From NCBI GenBank assembly GCA_030407315.1, contig JALQPE010000346.1, positions 1-64,000 on the forward strand: a stretch of DNA of 64,000 nucleotides. Reading direction: 5' to 3'. Both the position numbers and the translations under genes were made by a program. The notes beneath the pieces are model-generated. The model saw only the letters and a list, made by a program, of their open reading frames with translations, searched no databases and had not been told where the DNA came from. Below are positions 1 to 9,636 of this stretch, piece after piece (positions within the stretch are counted from its first letter, which is position 1; the number at the start of each line of letters is the position of its first letter). This stretch comes from Asparagopsis taxiformis (taxonomy: Eukaryota; Rhodophyta; Florideophyceae; Bonnemaisoniales; Bonnemaisoniaceae).

Positions 1-1
1 C

Positions 2-662
2 TGTAGTATACGTGGCAATTCCGAAATTGCAAATATTTACGTTTTTCCGCGGAATTCGAATCTCGCGGCGGACACGACCGGCGACAGCAATGAACGAACA
101 TTGCTGGCGCATGCGCGCGCGCAACCTGCACACGTGTGCAACGAACGTATTGGCAACGGCCAACGGACCAACGGGTCCCTACGTGTGACCCACAAGGTCC
201 CTTCCCATTCGGGGACGTTACGAGCAGTGTTTACACTGTAAAGCGATGCCATCGTGGCTATATAGGTATTGGCATCGTGCCGGGAGGGAAAGGGGACAAG
301 ACAACGATCGAGCAACGGCTCTAGTCTACGACTGACTTCTACGTTTTACGTTTACGTTCTGCCTAACGAGGCCTCGTCTCCGTCGAGCTGCGTACTCCCT
401 ACCCATCGCCGCACGTAGGCTGATTGCGTGTAGTGCCTCCGGGCTTGGTTGAGAGCGCCTCCGGTGACGTGCCACCTCGTTTACCGAACGTAATCCTCAC
501 GTGGATTGTTGCGTCGTGACGCTCGTGTCTACTCGCTAACCTATCTCTACCTTTCTACCTAACATACAGTCAAACACCAGCGGGTGGACTGCTCGTTTCG
601 TTTCGTAAGGACAGCGTGTCCGTAGCTCGTACCAGCTATCTAGAACTAACGTGGTTCCACAC
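2..662 (+). repeat. 5' LTR of Gypsy-A
   Basis: Matches 12458-13119 almost base for base. It begins TG and ends near CA just before the primer site. The copy here starts TGTAGTATACG where the 3' copy has TGTGTAGTATACG. A TATATA motif at 259-264 is a plausible core promoter and is preserved at 12715-12720. Hairpins of 5-bp stems around an AACG loop (for example TTGGC-AACG-GCCAA) lie near 150-170. Confidence 0.9.
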
Positions 663-680
663 TGGTCTCTCGACCTAGAA
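663..680 (+). promoter_or_regulatory. Primer-binding site of Gypsy-A
   Basis: The 18 bases TGGTCTCTCGACCTAGAA start with TGG, the complement of a tRNA CCA end, directly after the LTR. The same 18 bases follow the Gypsy-B2 5' LTR at 50211, so both families probably prime from the same tRNA. I could not name that tRNA. Confidence 0.75.
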
Positions 681-760
681 GTTGCTACGAGCATAACGAC
701 AACCAACGAGGTTGAGCTCTTTTACGTTAACGAAAAGCTACGTGCTACAGACGACGGTCT

Positions 761-1498
761 ATGAATTACGCTGTGTCGAATTCCAGCGCGTCGCCCAGGC
801 AACCGTTGCCAACGTCAGCGGACGCCGAAGCCGACGTGGCCTTGTCAGCAGAAGCGATCTTCGCGACTGATCGATCTATCCCGCCGGATATCGAGGCGAT
901 CGGCCAGCTACCACGTACGGTAAGCCCGTTTGAGTCCGTGAGTATGGACCCCGCAACGCGCGGTCAGCTCAACGAAGGGAACGTGACTCCCACGGCACTA
1001 CGTGTAGTGTACGAAGACCTTCGAGGTCACATCGAAAGGGCGAGCGACGCGGCCGTCGACGAAGCCGTAAGGCAGAGACTCGGAGTCTCGGAGCGCGAAG
1101 CTCGTGCGTTACGTGAACGCTCAGCGACCCTCGAACGGGAAAACGAAGGTTTACGAAACCGCCTCTCCGCCGTGGAGGGAAGACTCGACTCGTTTGTCGT
1201 AGTATTCAACGAAATCGTCGCCGGACGTTCCGCTCCGCCGAGCGGAAGCGATCCGAATTACGAAGGCTCGCGCGCCTATAACTCGCAATCCTCCCCGGCC
1301 GTTCCGGGAGGATACCCACCACACCCGGTCCGACGACCCCGACAACGTACGGAAGGGGGGCGACAGTGCAACGAGCCATCGCCCACCCCGACGAGACGCC
1401 ACGAAGGCAATTACGTTTTAACGATACGCCAGACCACGCGCGGTCGGCGGACGCAGCACGTGCTGCGCAACTCGATACGAGAGCTCCCCGCCACGTGA
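761..1498 (+). CDS. Gypsy-A gag, N-terminal part (frame-broken)
   Basis: 245 codons from the first ATG after the leader. Residues about 85-155 are rich in Glu, Arg and Leu with heptad-like spacing (a likely coiled coil), as expected for the N-terminal oligomerising part of a gag. The remainder is polar and proline-rich. The frame closes at 1496-1498, while the gag capsid-like region continues in another frame downstream, which is open well upstream of 1614. A G-run near 1350 is a possible indel site. The equivalent Gypsy-B gag is one uninterrupted 641-codon ORF, so Gypsy-A gag has most likely suffered frameshifts. I infer gag identity from position and the pattern of Gypsy-B. Confidence 0.65.
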   Translation: MNYAVSNSSASPRQPLPTSADAEADVALSAEAIFATDRSIPPDIEAIGQLPRTVSPFESVSMDPATRGQLNEGNVTPTALRVVYEDLRGHIERASDAAVDEAVRQRLGVSEREARALRERSATLERENEGLRNRLSAVEGRLDSFVVVFNEIVAGRSAPPSGSDPNYEGSRAYNSQSSPAVPGGYPPHPVRRPRQRTEGGRQCNEPSPTPTRRHEGNYVLTIRQTTRGRRTQHVLRNSIRELPAT

Positions 1499-1613
1499 AA
1501 CGTACATTCCGTGGCTGGGTACTTTCGGCACGACGGACACGCGAGTCCACGAAAACGAACGTGCCGACGCGGTACGCTTACCAGGGAACGCCCTCGGACC
1601 CGTTTGCCACGCG

Positions 1614-2405
1614 TTGGCAGAGCACACGACAATGCTCGACGCATTTGCGAACGTGGTGTCGTACCGCATGTACCGACTCAACGATGTACGTGAACATCTC
1701 TACGTGAACGAGAGTCAAAGCGTACATAAGCTCAAACGTGAGCTGGAGGGACTTTTCCCTACGTTAAAGCCGTTCTCCGGCCGGAATCCGATTACGTTAC
1801 TCGGATTCCTCGCCCAAATACGTGATGGGTTCAGCACACTCGGAGTGTGCGAGGGAGTGGCAGTACGTGCGCTGCACTTCTTCCTCGAAGGGGACGCCCG
1901 ACGGTTCTACGATTCCCAGTGTACGACTGGTGTGATCACGACTGATCCGACGAAGAGGTTCTCGTGGCCTCACGTAATCAACGCGTTGATCAAACGATAT
2001 CTGCAAGACGACGTGCTGCAGGAGGCCTACGAAAAGGTCACGATGATCACGCAGAGTCCTAACGAGGACGAGAATCAGTACGCTGATAGACTCGACACCG
2101 CCACGCGGGCGTGTAACTACGTGTTTACGGATCGACTCCTCGTTCACCACTACGTACGTGGTTTGCTGCCCTCGACGCGGGCAGCAGTGACGGAACGACT
2201 CCGGTCACTCCCCGAACGAGAGAGGAACGACCTCACCGTTGTGAGACGATTGGCGACGGCCGAAGGAACGACCTTCCGTGCACGTACGGCAGCTGTCGCG
2301 TCAGCCGCGAAACCGAAAGTGCGGTTTCCGGTGAAGCCTACGTTGGCTATTTCCGACCACGAGTCGAGGAAGTTCGCGGACTACGATGAGTCCGTACTTA
2401 CGTAA
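1614..2405 (+). CDS. Gypsy-A gag, capsid-like central part
   Basis: 263 codons from a non-ATG start; the frame is open further upstream, so this is an internal gag segment, not a separate gene. It aligns with the capsid region of Gypsy-B gag: the VVSYRMYRL stretch matches VVSYRYYRL, and there is a shared 'ITLLGFLAQI...GVCEGVAVRALHFFLEG' pattern (VSEGEATKLLKYFLEG in Gypsy-B). This is the Ty3/Gypsy gag (retrotrans_gag) region that builds the particle shell. It stops at TAA 2403-2405 and gag continues in the next frame, where the following ORF overlaps by 20 bases. Confidence 0.75.
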   Translation: MAEHTTMLDAFANVVSYRMYRLNDVREHLYVNESQSVHKLKRELEGLFPTLKPFSGRNPITLLGFLAQIRDGFSTLGVCEGVAVRALHFFLEGDARRFYDSQCTTGVITTDPTKRFSWPHVINALIKRYLQDDVLQEAYEKVTMITQSPNEDENQYADRLDTATRACNYVFTDRLLVHHYVRGLLPSTRAAVTERLRSLPERERNDLTVVRRLATAEGTTFRARTAAVASAAKPKVRFPVKPTLAISDHESRKFADYDESVLT

Positions 2406-3159
2406 TGAACGGGCTAACGAGCCCAGTTACCACGATGGTAACCTGAACATCCCCGCGAGGGACGACGACGACGTGTCGCTCGCTGCGGTTCACGTTGCCG
2501 AGAATTTGGAGGCGATCCTCTTCACGAACGGGCCGCCGCCCAACGATACGAAAACGGCAAACGAAAAGCCGGACGAGCTCGAAGCTCGATTGAACCGTCC
2601 ATGCGAGGACGTGCCGAAGCTCACGAGCGAGCAGACGCAATTGGCGCACTCCGTAATCCCGAATGATTACTGGACGCTGTCGTGTTGGTCATGCCGCGAA
2701 GATGGCCACTCGACGTTTACGTGTCCGCGTCTGACGCCAGATCAACGGATCTTTTTCGCGTACAAGTACTACCTCTTCCACGTGAAGAGCAACCCACGTC
2801 AGGCTGAGTACTTCCGCCAACGAATGGCTAAACGTAACCAGGAACGACCTGGCGAGCGAGGGAACGTGACCCCGCGGAGGTACGGCACGCCGCCTACGAT
2901 ACTCCGAAACCCCAATCGTGACGGGGGAAGGCCCTTCGACAGGCGCCGCGGCGATTTTCGTAATGACCGACGTGACCCCCGCCCGTGGGCGAACGAACGA
3001 AATGGCCAGCGTAATGGCCGCAGCGGAGTCTACGTGACGACCTCCGCTGACGAAACGCCACTCGAGGTGGAAACGAGTCACGATGACGAACGAGCTTCGT
3101 GGGCTCACGACGACAACGTGTCGAACGGCCCCGCGCCGGGAAACGACCAGGCGATGTAG
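2386..3159 (+). CDS. Gypsy-A gag, nucleocapsid part with CCHC knuckle
   Basis: 257 codons. Around residues 103-116 it has a C-X2-C-X4-H-X4-C zinc knuckle (CWSCREDGHSTFTC), the nucleic-acid-binding signature of retroelement nucleocapsid. It is followed by an Arg/Asn-rich basic tail. The matching Gypsy-B knuckle is CSGCRQPGHVLYTC. The ORF overlaps pol by 61 bases, with pol in the -1 frame. A GGGAAAC heptamer lies in phase at 3138-3144, so this end of gag is the likely frameshift point into pol. Confidence 0.8.
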   Translation: MSPYLRNERANEPSYHDGNLNIPARDDDDVSLAAVHVAENLEAILFTNGPPPNDTKTANEKPDELEARLNRPCEDVPKLTSEQTQLAHSVIPNDYWTLSCWSCREDGHSTFTCPRLTPDQRIFFAYKYYLFHVKSNPRQAEYFRQRMAKRNQERPGERGNVTPRRYGTPPTILRNPNRDGGRPFDRRRGDFRNDRRDPRPWANERNGQRNGRSGVYVTTSADETPLEVETSHDDERASWAHDDNVSNGPAPGNDQAM

Positions 3160-6100
3160 GTCACGAGCCACCCACATCGCCTGAACCCTTACGTAAAAGG
3201 GGGACGACCGACGTCGATGATTGGTCCTCCGCAGGCTCACCGATGAACGAGAGCTACGTAAAGCTCACGGCCGCGAAGGCCAACTCGAGTCACACGACAC
3301 CCGACGTGGGGGAAGAAACGAAGTCCGACGGGACGAACGAACCTCACACGAAGAGGAAGCCTCGCAGACGAGCGAGACGCGCTACCCGGAAGCACGACGC
3401 TTCCGAGCGCGAGAAAGCCAAACACGCGGCTTATACGAAGCGTGTCGACGCAAAAGAAGCCATACGGGCTCACACGATGAAGCGACGAACCGCTAGCGAA
3501 GACGTAGACCGCGCGCCGGTCAGGACCGAACCGTTGGTCCTCGACGGGCATACGTGCCTACTTGCGTCGAAGCATTATATCGTATCCGGAACGATCGGAC
3601 TAGACCTCAACGTGATGAGGGCGATTACCATCGCGATGGATACGTGCAGCGGCTACAACTTGATACGAACAAGTTTACTACCCTACGACTGGGTCGACCG
3701 CTGTCTACGTGACGAAGAGCTGCCGAAGCTCGGAGACGCCAACGGGCGACGTTTGCCTATCGAAGGCGCCATCCTGCTTCGTGTCAGGCTGGGGAACTCG
3801 CTGTTCCGCGTAAAATTCTTCGTAGCCAACACGCTGGCTGTCCCCGTTATAATGGGCACGTCGTTCATGTCGAAGCATGTCGATGCTATACGCTGTCGAG
3901 CGCAGACAATCGACCTCCATCGGGGGGATACGATACCCATTATCGCGGAGGGCGATACGACGACTCCGTACGAGGAGGGGGAGGAGACGAATCCAAACGT
4001 GGAGCCCCCGAAACGCCGCGAGCGTAACGCGGCCTCGAATAGGCCGAGCCGAACGTTCTCGGTTCGCCTGACGAAGTACACGCGTGTACCGGCGATGTCG
4101 CAACGGACCGTCAACGTGACGACGGATGCGACCGGACTCGTGTTCCTCGAACCGAAAGCGTCGGTGCAATTCCGGCATGGGCTGCGCATAGCCAACGGAG
4201 TGGTCGACGTAGGACCGAGAGAGACGTTCTCTATCATCGTGTCGAACTTCACGAAGAAGGACCGCGAATTGCCGAAAGGCGCAACGATTGCGTACGCGGT
4301 ACGCTCCCCGTTGGGAATCGTCCCACTCAAGCGTGAGGGCGGCGAAGCCCTCGCGAAGGTCTTGAACCTACCGCTAGTCGACGCGACGACACGGACGAAT
4401 ACGAACGGGTTGGGCGACGAAACGCCAGACCCGTTGGTCAACGAAAAGGGGAACGACCCCGCCACGGATTGGCAGTCGACAATCGATTTGTCGCACCTCG
4501 ACGACGAGGATTTACGAAAGCGCATCAACGAGATGCTAGCTACACATTCGTCAATGTGGACGAGCGGACGCCTCGGCGAAATCAATGCTACGGAGCATCG
4601 AATCGAACTCGAACCGGGCACGCGGCCCATACGTTCAATGCCCTATCGTCAGGGTCCGGCTTTACGTACGATAGCCGAGGAGCAGATCACGAAGATGCTC
4701 AACGAAGGGGTTATCGAACCCGCGTCCAGCGAATGGGCGTCACCAATCGTGTTGGTGCCGAAGAAGGACGGATCCTTACGTTTCTGTGTCGATTACAGGC
4801 GTTTGAACGCGAAAACGATCGCTGATTCGTACCCGCTTCCTCGTATGGAAGACTGCCTTGATTCGTTGGGCGACGCCGCCATCTTCACGACACTCGATTG
4901 TAACGCCGGTTACTGGCAAGTGCCCGTCTCCGCCGAGGACCGTGATAAGACAACGTTTACGTCTTTCATGGGAACGTATCGCTACGTGCGAATGCCATTC
5001 GGGCTACGAAATGCCCCCGCTACGTTTCAGCGGACGTTGGACATCATCCTCTCCGGAGTACGTTGGCAATCGTGCCTGGTCTACTTAGACGACGTAATCG
5101 TCTTTTCGAAAGACCTCGAGTCTCACCTGGGTCACGTTGACCAGGTGCTTTCCCTGCTACGCGCAGCGGGAGTAACGTTAAAGCTCACGAAGTGCTCGTT
5201 CTTTCAACCACGAGTTGACTACCTGGGGCACGTGATTACCCCAGGGAAGCTGCACGTCGCAGCTCGGAACAAGGAAGCCTTTCGTACGGCTACGTTCCCA
5301 CGCGACAAGACGCAATGTCGATCGTTTTTGGGCGCGGCCAACGTTTACCGCCGTTTCGTAAAGGCGTATGCCGAGATCGCTCGGCCACTCAACACGATGT
5401 TGAAGAAGGACGCTTCCCCCGATTGGACGAACCCAACGGACTCGCAAACGAATGCGTTCGAAACGTTGAAGACAATACTGGTGTCGCCACCAGTATTGCA
5501 CCTTCCGAAGGCGGGACGTCCGTTCATGATCGATACCGACGCGTCGGCGTATCAGCTGGGAGCTACGTTGCTCCAACAGCAGAACGAAGATAAACCCAAC
5601 GAATGGGTGCCGATTGGGTACTGGTCGAAGACCCTCAACGAAACCGAACGCGGTTACTCGGCAACGGAGCGCGAGTGTTACTCAGTCGTTTGGGCGATAA
5701 CGTCGCTCCGACCCTACGTAGAGGGTCAACGATTTACCGTACGTACGGATCACGAAGCCTTACGTTGGCTGATGACGTTGACGGACGCGTCCGGACGACT
5801 ACTACGATGGAGGCTACGCGTTGCCGAATTCGATTTCGAAGTCACGTACAGGCCTGGGCGCGTGCACCAGGTACCTGACGCTTTATCACGTGTGATATCT
5901 ACGTATGACGACGGTCGACCCGTCGACGATGACGTACCATCGTACGGGGACACGGTCCTCGTGACGACTCGCAGTCGGCGACAACCCACACGAAATGGGC
6001 AAGGACGAACGACGTCCGTACGTAAAAAGGCAACGAATGCCAGGGGTCACGACGACCCGTCGAACGAGACTCGTGATGAACGAACATCGGCCACGACGGC

Positions 6101-7688
6101 TGGCCACGATGGCCTCGAGTTCAACCGCGACGCGACGCTCGATGACGTTCTCGACGAGGAACCGGATTTCCTCGACGAACAGCGCGCTGCCGAAGACGAT
6201 TCGGCACGCGTGCCACCAGCTGACGTTCAGCTTCCCATTACGAGGGACGAGCTTATCGAAGCTCAACGCGAGGACGCGTTCTGTCAAACGATACTGACAC
6301 GACAGTCCGAGACGCAGGACGCTGCATTCTTCGAAGGCCACGATGGCTTACTCCGACGCCGGAACCCTCACGGTGAGGAACGTACACAAATCGTTGTGCC
6401 GGCTTCGTTACGGCCGCGGCTGCTGGAGTTAACGCACCACCACGTCCTCGCTGGACATCCCGGGCAAACGCGTATGTACTATACCCTACGGAGGACGTAC
6501 TACTGGCCCGCGATGGCCGCCGACATCCACGCAACGGTACGAAACTGCGTTGGATGTGCGAAGAACCGCGTGAAGCTTCGCAAACGGACGAACCCGTTAC
6601 GTTTATTTCCGGCTACGGAGCCGCTGCGAGACCTATGTATCGACATACTAGGTCCGCTTACGAAGACCACGCGTGGTAACCGATTTATCCTCGTGATAAC
6701 GGACCGCTTCACGAAGCTGACTAGAGTCGTACCTCTACGAAATATCGATTCCGCCAACGTGGCGAGCGCGTTCGTCAACGCGTGGGTCTTCTCGTATGGA
6801 CCCCCACGGACGCTCATAAGCGATAACGGAAAGCAGTTCGCTGCTAAGTTTTTCCAGCGCGTCTGCAACGAAATCGGCGTGACGAACGTCTTTACGTCGA
6901 CGTACCACCCCCAAACGAACGGGCAGGTGGAGCGCTACAACAGGACGATCCTGGCGATGCTGCGCAATTACGTGAACGAAAACCAGAACGACTGGGATCG
7001 ATACGCATCGGCGTTAACGTTTGCGTACAACACGCATGTGCATTCGAGCACGGGCACGACGCCCTTCGATTTGATTCTCACGAATCCACCGCCACCGTTG
7101 GCGCTACACACGTCGGTAACGAACCGCGAACTACCCGACGGGGGAGGGCGAGCCACTTACGTTCGTGAGCTCGCCACAACGATGGACAATGCGTATCGAA
7201 CGCTGAAGGCCGCGCAGGCACGTTATAAACGAAATTTCGACAAACGAGTCCGTGTCTCGAATCGAAACATCCGCGCGGGAGAATACGTATTCATCGACCC
7301 GACGGACGGGACCACGAAGGGCACGAAGCTCGGCAACCACGCGTTGGGACCGTTCCGCGTACTACGTAACGACGTACGAACGTTCGTCATCCAACGAGGA
7401 GACGTAGTTGAACGTGTCAACTCGGACCGCGTTGCGTACGCGCCAACGCCGGCGAACGCGCCCCCGCCGGAGCCATACGATGCCACCGAGGCAGACCTCG
7501 ACAAGAACCGCGACGGTCCAGCGTATGTAGTAGACGACCTACTCAACCACCGCGTGAACGAGGACGGAACGTTAGACTTCCTCGTGAAGTGGGTCGGGTA
7601 TCGTAACCCTACGTGGGAACCCCGCCGGAACGTATCTGAAGAGAGCGTCTCTCGATACTTCGCACGCGTGCGACGAGCAACAACGTGA
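3099..7688 (+). CDS. Gypsy-A pol: protease, RT, RNase H, integrase, chromodomain
   Basis: 1529 codons, intact. Aspartic protease near residue 178, but with DTCSG where DTGSG/DSG is usual. RT has FCVDYRRLN near 562 and catalytic YLDD near 661. RNase H begins IDTDASAY near 810. Integrase has an HHCC zinc domain from about 1112 (HHVLAGHPGQ...C..C), core Asp near 1181 (IDILGP), Asp near 1242 (SDNGKQF) and Glu near 1277 (PQTNGQVERYN). A C-terminal chromodomain at about 1475-1522 has the WV-GY-NPTWEP motif that in chromoviruses binds methylated histone H3. Expression is probably by -1 frameshift from gag, because the ATG-like start lies inside the gag overlap. Confidence 0.96.
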   Translation: MGSRRQRVERPRAGKRPGDVGHEPPTSPEPLRKRGTTDVDDWSSAGSPMNESYVKLTAAKANSSHTTPDVGEETKSDGTNEPHTKRKPRRRARRATRKHDASEREKAKHAAYTKRVDAKEAIRAHTMKRRTASEDVDRAPVRTEPLVLDGHTCLLASKHYIVSGTIGLDLNVMRAITIAMDTCSGYNLIRTSLLPYDWVDRCLRDEELPKLGDANGRRLPIEGAILLRVRLGNSLFRVKFFVANTLAVPVIMGTSFMSKHVDAIRCRAQTIDLHRGDTIPIIAEGDTTTPYEEGEETNPNVEPPKRRERNAASNRPSRTFSVRLTKYTRVPAMSQRTVNVTTDATGLVFLEPKASVQFRHGLRIANGVVDVGPRETFSIIVSNFTKKDRELPKGATIAYAVRSPLGIVPLKREGGEALAKVLNLPLVDATTRTNTNGLGDETPDPLVNEKGNDPATDWQSTIDLSHLDDEDLRKRINEMLATHSSMWTSGRLGEINATEHRIELEPGTRPIRSMPYRQGPALRTIAEEQITKMLNEGVIEPASSEWASPIVLVPKKDGSLRFCVDYRRLNAKTIADSYPLPRMEDCLDSLGDAAIFTTLDCNAGYWQVPVSAEDRDKTTFTSFMGTYRYVRMPFGLRNAPATFQRTLDIILSGVRWQSCLVYLDDVIVFSKDLESHLGHVDQVLSLLRAAGVTLKLTKCSFFQPRVDYLGHVITPGKLHVAARNKEAFRTATFPRDKTQCRSFLGAANVYRRFVKAYAEIARPLNTMLKKDASPDWTNPTDSQTNAFETLKTILVSPPVLHLPKAGRPFMIDTDASAYQLGATLLQQQNEDKPNEWVPIGYWSKTLNETERGYSATERECYSVVWAITSLRPYVEGQRFTVRTDHEALRWLMTLTDASGRLLRWRLRVAEFDFEVTYRPGRVHQVPDALSRVISTYDDGRPVDDDVPSYGDTVLVTTRSRRQPTRNGQGRTTSVRKKATNARGHDDPSNETRDERTSATTAGHDGLEFNRDATLDDVLDEEPDFLDEQRAAEDDSARVPPADVQLPITRDELIEAQREDAFCQTILTRQSETQDAAFFEGHDGLLRRRNPHGEERTQIVVPASLRPRLLELTHHHVLAGHPGQTRMYYTLRRTYYWPAMAADIHATVRNCVGCAKNRVKLRKRTNPLRLFPATEPLRDLCIDILGPLTKTTRGNRFILVITDRFTKLTRVVPLRNIDSANVASAFVNAWVFSYGPPRTLISDNGKQFAAKFFQRVCNEIGVTNVFTSTYHPQTNGQVERYNRTILAMLRNYVNENQNDWDRYASALTFAYNTHVHSSTGTTPFDLILTNPPPPLALHTSVTNRELPDGGGRATYVRELATTMDNAYRTLKAAQARYKRNFDKRVRVSNRNIRAGEYVFIDPTDGTTKGTKLGNHALGPFRVLRNDVRTFVIQRGDVVERVNSDRVAYAPTPANAPPPEPYDATEADLDKNRDGPAYVVDDLLNHRVNEDGTLDFLVKWVGYRNPTWEPRRNVSEESVSRYFARVRRATT
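3138..3183 (+). promoter_or_regulatory. Candidate -1 ribosomal frameshift signal between gag and pol
   Basis: GGGAAAC at 3138-3144 reads G-GGA-AAC in the gag frame, the X-XXY-YYZ form of a -1 slippery heptamer. The -1 frame is the pol frame. After 3 bases, CAGGCGATGT (3148-3157) pairs perfectly with ACATCGCCTG (3174-3183) across a 16-base loop. The gag stop codon is at 3157-3159. The spacer is shorter than the typical 5-9 bases, though partial unwinding would lengthen it. Confidence 0.6.
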
Positions 7689-9636
7689 AAGGCCACGACG
7701 GCCCCCGAAAACGCACACGAGCGTCGGGTTAAGCGCACGCGTGCGCGACGTTGCACGATGCAACAAACGAAGGCGACGAGCCGCACGAACGAGAAGCGAA
7801 GGCACAACGAGTGGCCGGGACGTCCACCCTTGCGTTGGGGGGGCGCGATGCGTGCTAGAGCCGTCGCTCTTTTCGTTTTCGACACCATACGTTGGTGGAG
7901 GCACGAGCGCCAACGAAAGATTGGACGACGAGTCCACGCGCGGACGATTCACACGATGTGAAGAGCCACGACTGGCTCGACAGTGTTGACCGTCCCACGG
8001 GCAAAGGTGACGACACCACGGGCCACGGACGGACAACACGTCAGATTTTTCGCGCGAAAAATTATACTTGGGCCAACGGGCCATGGACGCACGGTACGAA
8101 AAATCGGGCCGATTACAGTGCGCTAATCCGGCCAAATCTCGGGACACGCGTGCCCCGAAAATTTCGTAATTTTGGCATGTCACGTGAGCCATCGTACGTC
8201 CCCGTGGACAGCCGCTGACAACGAGTCGCATCGACCAACGAGGTCAACGCCAAACAGCTCGCGAGCTAACGGCAACGTGACGCCGGTAGGCGGAGAAACG
8301 ACGTAGGACGGACGCGTCCCCAGCGAAGATGGCAACGGCCTCATTACGAAACTCCCCGCACGAAGCGGAACGAAGCTATACGTTAGCCGACGAATTAGAC
8401 CAACGGGTCTCAGCGCACGAAGCGCGCGAGTAAAGCGTGCGAAAGACGAGCCAACGAGGCCGCGACGACGGACGGCGAACCGTATCGCCATCGTGAGGCA
8501 CGACGCCGAACGCGGTAGCCACGTACGGCAACCACGGAACGACACAACGGTGTCCTGCCACGCGGGCATAACGAACGACGCGCGAAAGCGAAAAGCCCGC
8601 CGGCCAGTCGAACGCACGTAACGAAACACGAATACGCAACGGCGTACAAGCTGGTAGCCAACGTAAACGGCACAGCTGAAGGCAACAAGCCGACGAAAAG
8701 TTGGCTCACGTAACAGCCTCAAACGCCCGCGGGCATGCGAAACGACTTCGTCAATCGCGTCCCCGTCGGGTTCGCAAGTCGAATGAACGAATACGCAACG
8801 GCGTAAAGGTCGAGCATTACGTATGCCCAGGTGCACGTCGCACCACATAACGAACGAGCTAACGAAACGCTCCTCGGACGCCGCGGCGAACGACGCCGCC
8901 ACGCGAAACGGACTAGCGCAGCGATTGCGCCACCGGCTAACGTGAAGCCGCGGCAACGCGAAGCGCGACGGCGCTAATGACGTCAACGGCTATACGAAAA
9001 GCCAAGCCCGCCGGCCACCACGTCGTCAACGAAACCGCAACGTACTGCGACGAATTACTGCGTACACGCCACGGCGTAGAACGTCAAACCGACTCACACG
9101 CCCGTCGGTCTGACGTTCGACGAAATTTTCGCCCAGCTCATCGGAGCAAATTAAAATGGGCACCGATGTGCTACGCGCTAAGGAGCTCGAATGCTCAACG
9201 AAATCCGACACCCGACGGGGTTATCCGAACGAGAAACGACGGCGGAAACGATTTGCGAGTTAGTTACTAAATGATACGCACGCCAACGGGCTCTAAGATC
9301 GAGGTTAACGTACCACTCGCAGTGAAAAGCCGCCGCTACGCGCCGCCGCTTTGCCGAATAATTGCGTGTGTTACGAACCTGCCAACGGGCACGCGCCGCC
9401 GCGAACTCGAAACACGGGCTACGTAAGCCTTACGACACCCGACGGGGTAGACGCCACAACAAAAAAAATTGTGGGGAGGGGCTTAACGCTAAACCCCTCC
9501 TCTGCTGCAGACGACCTGCCAAACGCAAATTACGAAGCTCAACGGAGCCATGCGATTACGCAAAGAAAAAAGACGAAGTTTACGAAGCAATACGATGCTA
9601 GAGCCGACGTGGCCTACGAACTAACCTAGGAACGAC
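7689..9636. other. Non-coding interval between pol and antisense ORF of Gypsy-A
   Basis: About 1.95 kb with no domain-bearing ORF. It is packed with short imperfect hairpins whose loops contain AACG, ACGA or ACGAA (for example GACC-AACGA-GGTC near 8234 and GCGGC-GAACGAC-GCCGC near 8880). Minus-strand ORFs of 219 and 268 codons run through it but have Arg/Val/Cys-rich compositions expected by chance from this base pattern. Confidence 0.6.

Noticed and set aside
8180..8986. Minus-strand ORF of 268 codons in the Gypsy-A spacer (and a 219-codon one at 7572-8231)
   Set aside because: Arg/Val/Ser-rich with no domain or homology to Gypsy-B. Explained by the ACG-rich, stop-poor base pattern.
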